From the NCBI GenBank assembly GCA_958295665.1, contig OY282558.1:329317106-329381105 (forward strand): a stretch of DNA of 64,000 bases, given 5' to 3'. The DNA comes from Tipula vernalis (Eukaryota > Arthropoda > Insecta > Diptera > Tipulidae). Below the pieces are notes generated by a model. The model saw only the letters and a program-made list of their open reading frames with translations, was not told the DNA's origin and made no database searches. This document shows, piece by piece, positions 56,721-64,000 of the stretch (within the stretch, counting starts at the first letter, position 1; each line of letters starts with the position of its first letter). The translations under genes and the position numbers were made by a program.

Positions 56721-57960
56721 AAATACAACGGACAATGAATGGTACAAACACAACATTCTGCATATTATTTAACACATAATACTAACACGCGGTTGGCGCG
56801 TGATATGGAGAGAAAGGTTGATGGATCGATCCTCGTTGTGGCCAATGTTTTTATTACAATTATTTATTATGGACATGAACGGCCGACATGTAGCATACAA
56901 AGGAAGGCGTGGTTTAGTGATTCAAGAATAAATGAACAACAACACAAATACAAACACACGGCCGGTCGACAATAATCAGATGATTATGCCAAGCCATAAA
57001 CGATATTTCCAGATGATTATGTGTCATAAACAGGATACCCAAGAATGAAGCTGATTTATGACACGCAATAAAGGAAATGTCGGGGGCAGTACAAAACTGG
57101 TATATAAACACGACCGATGACAAACAAGGGGCAGTTTTTTATTTACTCGTACTTAAATCGTGTAACAAGTGAAATAAATCTGTTGTCATAGCCTCCACCA
57201 GTGTCGTATATTTTGAAAAAACACTTACTTCTGATAATTGCGATATTTTTGGGTCATCGACAAGTATACATTCGAGTATACATTTTGTGATGAATTTTGA
57301 ATTTGTTTTTTATTTATGTTTATGTATACATTTTCCAAAAGTAGCCTTATGTCATGGGTTTGTCCTTTTCTAAAATTGTTACATCCTCTATAGGCAACAA
57401 GTGGCTGGTTTATCGTAAATTGCATTATGTTATAAATCGTGGAATCGTGAATATATTGGTAAACTCTTCTTTTCAAAAATTGTTTGGTTTGCTCAACATA
57501 TTCCTTACCAGATTTCTTTACCACAGGCGATCAGGTACTTTTGGATCGCGGTCCATATAGTTCGAGAAACACGGCTCTGGAAGGTATAATAGGTGTCTGA
57601 TAGGTCTGTTTTACATATAGACTAACTAAATATTGCATAACCATATGTCACTCTTCAGTTCCACAATAGAAGGTGGGCCAGCCCATGAAGATGTTTTCAA
57701 TCGCCGTCCACTGATCATAATGAGATAATGAATAATCAATTTTGCAACCCTTAATTTTGCATTCGGACCTGGCAATTCCCCATGCAAACGCAGAAGGTAT
57801 ATTTTATGAATTTTTAAGAATAACTTTTTCCACCTCTTGCAAATTGCAAATTTATTTTAAGAATTTTGCAAAATATCTTTCTGTTGCAGCTGAATACAGC
57901 AATAAAATTGAAACTCAAAATATTTTAATTCGTAAAGAAGAAAATTAAGAAATAACTTCA
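56720..57960. other. possible further Penelope-derived DNA
   Basis: No clean gene. A minus frame (57524-57225) has a basic N-terminus and an INQPLVAYRGCNNF phrase faintly like a Penelope RT segment. The phrase CGGCCG(T/A)... occurs at 56880 and 56960, and CAGATGATTATG at 56978 and 57011, suggesting small duplications. Confidence 0.35.
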
Positions 57961-60900
57961 ATTGGAGTGGATGATTCTGTTACTTTGTGCAATGTTTAAA
58001 AAAACCACTCAAGCAAACATACGGAAACTAAAAAAAAAACAAAAAAAAAAATTGACCATAGTTAAAGAAACCACCGAAAAAATATTGATTTTTATAATAA
58101 ATCAAACTCATAATTATTTGCATTTGATATTTTATTACTAAATGAAATATTAATAAAAAAAATTCCAGACAAATATTGTTTAACATTAATTTTGGTTTCT
58201 TAACTACATTTTTAACTTAATCACTAGTATAATTTATGATTTTCTAATTAATTTTCAAAAATCATATTGGTTATCACTTATTGTTGATATCAATTCGATT
58301 CGAAATTAAAACTAATAAATGTTGTATTTTTAACACTTTCCGAGACAGATTTCCTATTTCATATGTACGTTAATACACTCGTATACAAGATGGCAACAGA
58401 GATGATCAATCAATCAATTGAAAATTTCAATTAATTTTTTTATTTCACTCGAATTGTATTTCGAGATGATTTATTATGTGGAAGATGTTTAGTGTAAATT
58501 AACTATACGATTTTTTAAAATATGTTGACGCCTTTAACATTTTATTGTGTATTCTATAAAAATTTAACAATTAGTTTATAACGCAAGACTACGGTAATAA
58601 AATAAGATATATTATTGTTTTGGAATTGTTATAATTGTAAAATATTCAAGGTTGATTACGAGTCGGTTGAGTAGACCCTGGAACAATTCTAAAATATGAA
58701 AATTTAACATATGATTTTAATCCAGACATAAATTGCATAATGTATTTATAAACATTATCAATTGCAAGACACTTTTGTTCAGATCAAACATTAATTAAAG
58801 AAATTTCCCTGGCTGTGTGTGTTTGTGTGGATATGTGTCTTTGTGTGTGAGCGTGCCTAAAATAATGAAATCGACACACTGTACAGAATAATAAACAATT
58901 TAATTTTTTATGTAGTTTTTGTTAAATTTAATTAATTTGAATTTTTTTTTTGTATTTTAAGACTTAAGAAATTTTAAGATTTTAATGTGTTTTTTGAAGC
59001 TAAAAAAAAAATCGAGATGAAAAATTCATTTTGAATTTTAATTTACATAAGATAAACAATCAATTAGATAATAAAAGTAAATTTAATTTTAATTTACAAT
59101 TTTATTTTTTTGTTATACTAACTATCTCGGAAAAAAAATTAAAAATAATGATGTGGTTATATGAAACGCAGAATATATTTTAAATTATAACAATTAATTA
59201 AATACCACCACGCGATAGATCATCATCATCATAGTGTTGTATACATTATGATAGAGATCTGTTTGTGAAAAAAAAAATAGATGAAAATTTGAAAAAACCT
59301 CAAGAATAATTTGTTAGTCCGTGTACCACGCAATATAAAAAATAAGATGATTTTTTTTTTTTTTTTGTAAATTTGGCAAAGATGTTGGAAAATAATTTCA
59401 ATGTTAAGTTTGAGTAAATTAAAGAAATTATATGTGTTTAAACGATAACTGGTTTTATTGTTGAATACTTATGTAATAAAAATTTGATAACTTCTGTTCA
59501 CCCCATAGCAAGGTTTAATATTACAAATTGTTTAAGTACCACATCTACATTATGACATGAGAATAAATCCTATTTAGTACATGTAACCGATCACAATTGC
59601 CCTTAATATCCACTATCATGGTTTTTATCAAATTCTTAAATTTCTGGATTAAATCATAACATTTCGTTTAAAGAACTTGATCTTGAACTCTTAATGATTA
59701 ATATTTTCTTCTTGTATATATACAAATTATTATTAACCCATCAGATATACCCTCTCTCTAAAATGTAAGAACACAAGCGTATTATAGTGTGGAGACATTT
59801 TGTGTTAAATAGGATCATATTAGGTTATGAAAACTACTTCAAAAAAATAAAAATTTATGTATACGAGTAACATAAACATAAAGTGAAATTAGGAAATTAT
59901 TAAATTTTACTTATGTATTATGAGAAAGGCACTTGAGTAAAGTGCTTGTAGAAATTTTAATAATAACCACTCATAAATTATACAAAAAAAAAAAAAATTA
60001 AGTTATATAAATTAAATTTGTAATTGACAGACGCAAGACAATTATTATTCGACATTTATAAACAAAAAGTAAATCATGAATGAAATATTCAAGGTTGTGG
60101 CATCATGGATTATGTACGGCGCAAAAAATTGGAACATTTTCTTTTTCGTCTCCAACAAGAGTAGATGTACCTCTTTCTGCTGAAGTGCTGTGCCACACAT
60201 TTTTAACATATTATTACCATGTAATTCGATATCATTTATATATTATGGTCTAACAGAAATGTCTAAAAATAATCCAACTCTTTAGTACTAACAACCAGAT
60301 TATATATCAGAAACCTATTCATCATTTCATTTCGTTTGTTTTTTAACCCCATTAAAGTATATAGTACTATTTAAAATATATTTTAAGTCTCGTTATATAT
60401 AGTTAGTGTACAAAAACTATAAAAATATAATCATAACAACTCAGAATGTAAATATCCTTAAATGTAAATAAATTAAAAAAAAAAAAAATTATGCCATCGA
60501 GAAAATATGTCGGCGCTGTGATATTGTCGCCTTGTTCTGTAAGTTAATAAAAAAAAAAAAAATGTCTATTCCAATTTGTTAAGGTGATGGCCCTAGTCAT
60601 CATAACTCAATAACGAATATAAATATTTAAAGTTAAACGCCTGTTAGTTGTGTTTTTAAGTACGGTTCTTAAATCGAGAAATAATGTGATTTTTACAAAC
60701 TTTTAGCATCATTTGACGGTTTATAGTTATTACGAAGTTATTACGAAGAAAGTGATGCTTTCGACTAAGATTTTTTGTTTAAAATAATTTAGAAAACGAC
60801 GCTTTGAATGAAATCGTGATGAGATAATGTCAGACAAGCAATAAAACAACTATTCGGATTAAAATTTTGATCCAAAAACAAAAGCGCTGCTAGAGGCGCC

Positions 60901-61900
60901 ACCGTCGTTAGAGCCGATGGTGGTGAAAAATTATATATATATGTCAAATAGAAAAGACAATTGGTGTAAGGTAAGTTTTATACTTTAATTATTATGAATT
61001 CACAATAATTTAATTAAGAATTAATTACAAAAGTGTCTTCAAAGTAATTGTTTACATAATATGACGACAGATGAAATATTTGACACTTTAATTTCTTTAA
61101 TAATTGGCCATTGTGGTGGCAATTTTATTTATTTACATCCAGGTATACGGAACATATTCTTTTACTATTAGGTTTAGCCATTCTCAAATAAATTTAAACA
61201 AAATTTGTAGGCGGTTTTATAACGATGTCAGTACAACAAAACCTCAAATGTCTTTTAATGAATTAATTGATTTTCTCAAATTAATATAAAAAAATAGTGT
61301 ACATATGTATATTCTTGGTTCTTATGCAACCATTTCACCACTATTTGCTCTAGTTCGAATAAGGTCTACCAGATGTCCGTCACTTTTCGTTAAACGGCGA
61401 ATATGATTTAACAATTTGTTCCGTGATATTTCATAATATTTTTGTCATTGCCATGGAAACAATTTTGTTTTTGATGTAAATTTTCGTTGAACTGAGTGAT
61501 TAGTTTTTATGGTCTATGACTAGGCGATTTCGATAGTTTTTTTTATTTTTTCATGTACACATTTAAAAGAATTGTCTTTAGGTATGAATAATTGAAGGAA
61601 TGAATAATTGTTGAATCGTAGGAATAATTGTTAAACCGTAATTGTCTTCTCTTGCTAACAATCGCACAGCAAAATTTACTTTCGTGTTGCAATGACCCGT
61701 TTTCTTCACTTATTATATAATACACAATATTATGCTCACGAAAGTTTAACAACGTAACTCCATTGCTGCCTTCTTCGATGTCCTCCTTGTTACTTGGCTA
61801 ATTTTTCATTTTTTTTGTGTTTAATCCCTCTTAACCATTTGAGTAGATTGTAAATTATACAAATTATGATTAATGCAGCGGCTCCTGCTCTGTTCTATAG
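57960..61900. other. AT-rich DNA with homopolymer runs, no gene recognised
   Basis: Long A and T runs, a TG-rich stretch (58813-58856) and no open frame above 61 codons. 61104-61289 is a short frame with a signal-like start but no context. It could be intergenic DNA or untranslated sequence of a gene outside the window. Confidence 0.45.
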
Positions 61901-61901
61901 A

Positions 61902-62320
61902 TGTGGAAATTCATGGGGCACTTTTAATAAAACATAAATATGTATATTAAATATATGATTTTTATTATTTAATTTTAAACTTAGTTTTAATTTATTAATG
62001 TTTTATTTTATTAATTACAACTTATTTTTTTACAATAATAATCTTTAACTAAAGATTATGTTACTTCACATCAGGCTCAAGAATAACTGCCAATTATCGA
62101 CTGATCATCAGTTTATATAGATAATTGTAATCAATACATTTACAAAATTTAAGTACACAATTGTTTTATGATTTGAATATTATACATAAAAAGGTATACT
62201 TATTACATAACGATTTAATTGCTTTTATTGTACAAAATTTAGAGTAAATAATAATATATAATACATGTTAAACAAGAAATTCATAATTAGGCTACAGTGT
62301 AGCATTAATAATCCATAACA
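61902..62320 (-). repeat. 3' LTR of the mdg1/412-like element (left edge tentative)
   Basis: Starts TGTTATGG on minus directly after the polypurine tract. A TATATAAA box lies at 62112-62119 on the same strand with ATCAGTCG downstream. A CA (TG on plus at 61902) is a plausible end, giving 419 bp, but no partner LTR is available. Confidence 0.5.
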
Positions 62321-62595
62321 CCATCCCCCTAAGTTTAAAATAATACTAAAAATTATTTTATTTTATACAAAAATTATTATTTTTTTTTTAAATAAATTCA
62401 ATAAATTAGTTAACTTTAGTAATACATATACAAATAATTCTTCCATATGGGTTTAAAATGTTACTAGATATTAAGTATAATGTTTATTAATATAATATAA
62501 TATAAAAGGTATTATTATGTAAATAGAAAGTAAACTTTGACAATTTTTATTGAGTAGTTCAAATCTTTTAATTAATCTCAACTTTAACTTTATAT

Positions 62596-64000
62596 TTAAT
62601 TCTGAAATAATTTTATTCGATTGTTGTGTACGGTTTTGAATTTATTTTTAATTAGTAACGTTGTGTTTGTAGGCGATTTAATTTCTTTAATTTCGAATGG
62701 CCCAAGCCAAAGAGGTGAAAACTTAGTAATCCGTGTTTCATTTTTTAATAGAACGAGATCACCAATTTGAAAATTTGCACTTTGTGTATTGCTATCATAG
62801 TATTCTTTAGACTTAAGTTTTTTGTCAATAAGATTTTTTTTCGCTATTTCAAAAGATGCTTGCATTCTACTCTTCAATTCCAACATATAATCATCATAAT
62901 TATACACTACTTCTGGTTCACGCTGTAATAAACTGGGTATCAAGGGTTTATATCCGAATAATAATTCAAATGGCATGAATTTTGTTGCGCTATGCGGAGT
63001 AGAATTGAACGTAAATATTGCAAAAGGCAGCCAAGTATCCCAATTGAGTTCATCGGATTGTGTATAGTTCCTCAAGTATTCGGTCCACGTTCTGTGCGAC
63101 CGCTCCAAAGCTCCATTAGTCTGCGGATGATATGCGGTAGTGTGTAACTTTTTAATCTTAAAAATTTTGCATATGTTTCTAAATAGCTCGCTCATAAAAT
63201 TGGCACCTTGATCGGAAAGTATTTGTTGAGGAGTTCCGAATACACAAATTACTCGTTCGACGAATACTCTAGCTATTGTTTCAGCCTCTTGATTTTCCAT
63301 TGGAAATGCCAGAGAAAATTTAGTAAGGTCATCTTGGATCGTAAGGATATATTTGTTTCCACGATATGACACTGGTAGAGGACCAACTATATCTAAGAAA
63401 AGCTTTTCGAATCCTTGGGAAGAAGTAGAAGTAATTTGCATCGGCATTTTATTGAGTTTACTACATTTATTTTTTTGACATAGCGCGCATGACGTAATAA
63501 CTTTTTTGATACGTGAATAGAAATTTTTGAAAATATAATAGTTTTTCATACGTTGAGCTGTCCGAAAAACTCCTTGATGACCGCCTAAAGGTTTCGAGTG
63601 AAATTCTTCTATTGCTTTATCGATTTCGCAATCATCAGTGAGTTGAACAACTTTAGATTTCGAAGAATTGGGAATTGTATCAGGTTCAGGAATATTAATT
63701 TCAGGATTTTGTTTACTCTGTGATCTAGTTAACACATTTACTTCTGGAATGTTTAATGATGTTTCTGGTACAATTTGTGGAGATTGACTTGTTCTGATCG
63801 GTGTCCTGCTCAAAACATCGGCGTTTTGGTTAAGAATTCCAGGCTTATGGAGAACCTGATAATCGAAATCTTCTAACCGTATTCGCCATCTGATTAACCT
63901 TGAAGAGGGATTTTTCAAATTACTAAGCCATATTAATGGCTTGTGATCCGTAATTATCTTGAAATGGCGACCGTAAACATATGGGCGAAAATGTTCACAT
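62596..64000 (-). CDS. gypsy pol, C-terminal part: RNase H end and integrase
   Basis: Minus strand, open from the window edge (64000) to TAA near 62596, so the true start is outside. First residues contain ITDHKPLIWL, the RNase H aspartate block, then LNQNADVLSR. After a low-complexity linker comes the integrase zinc finger (H...GGHQG; CALCQKNKC), the core with DIVGPLP (first D), LSDQGANFMSELF (second D) and HPQTNGALERSHRT (E), TPHSATKFMPFELLFG, and the C-terminal GPY/F module (LGPFEIKEI...NRIKLF). All integrase residues are present and no break is seen. It inserts element cDNA into the genome. Confidence 0.92.
   Translation of the reverse strand, partial: CEHFRPYVYGRHFKIITDHKPLIWLSNLKNPSSRLIRWRIRLEDFDYQVLHKPGILNQNADVLSRTPIRTSQSPQIVPETSLNIPEVNVLTRSQSKQNPEINIPEPDTIPNSSKSKVVQLTDDCEIDKAIEEFHSKPLGGHQGVFRTAQRMKNYYIFKNFYSRIKKVITSCALCQKNKCSKLNKMPMQITSTSSQGFEKLFLDIVGPLPVSYRGNKYILTIQDDLTKFSLAFPMENQEAETIARVFVERVICVFGTPQQILSDQGANFMSELFRNICKIFKIKKLHTTAYHPQTNGALERSHRTWTEYLRNYTQSDELNWDTWLPFAIFTFNSTPHSATKFMPFELLFGYKPLIPSLLQREPEVVYNYDDYMLELKSRMQASFEIAKKNLIDKKLKSKEYYDSNTQSANFQIGDLVLLKNETRITKFSPLWLGPFEIKEIKSPTNTTLLIKNKFKTVHNNRIKLFQN

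Larger units (their letters stand above)
61902..64000 (-). mobile_element. Ty3/gypsy LTR retrotransposon, mdg1/412-like, 3' part
   Basis: Minus strand. Pol runs from the window edge to 62596, followed by a polypurine tract (AGGGGGATGG on minus, 62321-62330) and an LTR beginning TGTTATGG at 62320. No env-like frame lies between pol and the LTR, as in mdg1/412. The other half lies beyond 64000. Confidence 0.85.

Noticed and set aside
57225..57524. Minus-strand 99-codon frame as a Penelope gene part
   Set aside because: Only a faint resemblance over a dozen residues and opposite orientation to the clear Penelope fragment.

Overview
This window is a dense, nested pile of transposable elements in what looks like an insect genome, most likely a fly. 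The DNA is very AT-rich, introns are short (about 57-64 bp), and the element families (mdg3- and mdg1/412-like Ty3/gypsy, BEL/Pao, jockey-superfamily LINE, Penelope, Tc1, PIF/Harbinger with a MADF partner, Mutator-like, animal CACTA) are typical of Diptera. I found no convincing host gene in 64 kb. The window begins and ends inside LTR retrotransposons.

Layout. 1-~4060: 3' part of a gypsy element on the plus strand. 5355-9704: a Tc1 element with TA target duplication and DD34E transposase, split by a Mutator-like element (6067-8784, 10-bp target duplication, FLYWCH plus MULE transposase, broken). 9963-27141: an old PIF/Harbinger element (A) inferred from inverted ends. Inside it is a 13.7-kb animal-type CACTA element (12446-26185), and inside that a 6.2-kb element (14675-20876) with 4-bp CTAA target duplications. 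This innermost element is the most unusual object here. It encodes one uninterrupted 1070-residue protein joining a DDE-transposase-like middle to a C-terminal ubiquitin-specific-protease-like domain. Its ~815-bp terminal inverted repeats each have their own inverted 10-bp ends, and the left copy has grown a 170/171-bp tandem array with an alternating two-monomer pattern.

27788-31169: a compact, nearly intact Harbinger element (B) with TTA target duplication, a MADF-domain protein on plus and a DDE transposase on minus, convergent. 34375-40937: an internally deleted Harbinger remnant (C) carrying a LINE, whose ORF2 is cut by a 694-bp insertion with 9-bp target duplication. 41256-43802: a 405-bp MITE, a broken Harbinger transposase (D), a 2-kb-spaced direct repeat and a tRNA-derived SINE with 12-bp target duplication. 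44821-55011: a degraded BEL/Pao element on minus, split by a young BEL/Pao element (46627-53741) with 745-bp LTRs differing at one base, a tRNA-Tyr-type primer site and a polypurine tract. 55780-56720: a broken Penelope fragment. About 57960-61900: AT-rich DNA with no gene I can recognise. 61902-64000: 3' end of an mdg1/412-like gypsy element on minus, running off the window.

The elements do not act as one pathway; they are successive insertions whose order can be read from target duplications and interrupted frames. Most coding regions are broken. The best-preserved candidates for function are the 1070-residue protein, the two Harbinger B genes and LINE ORF1.
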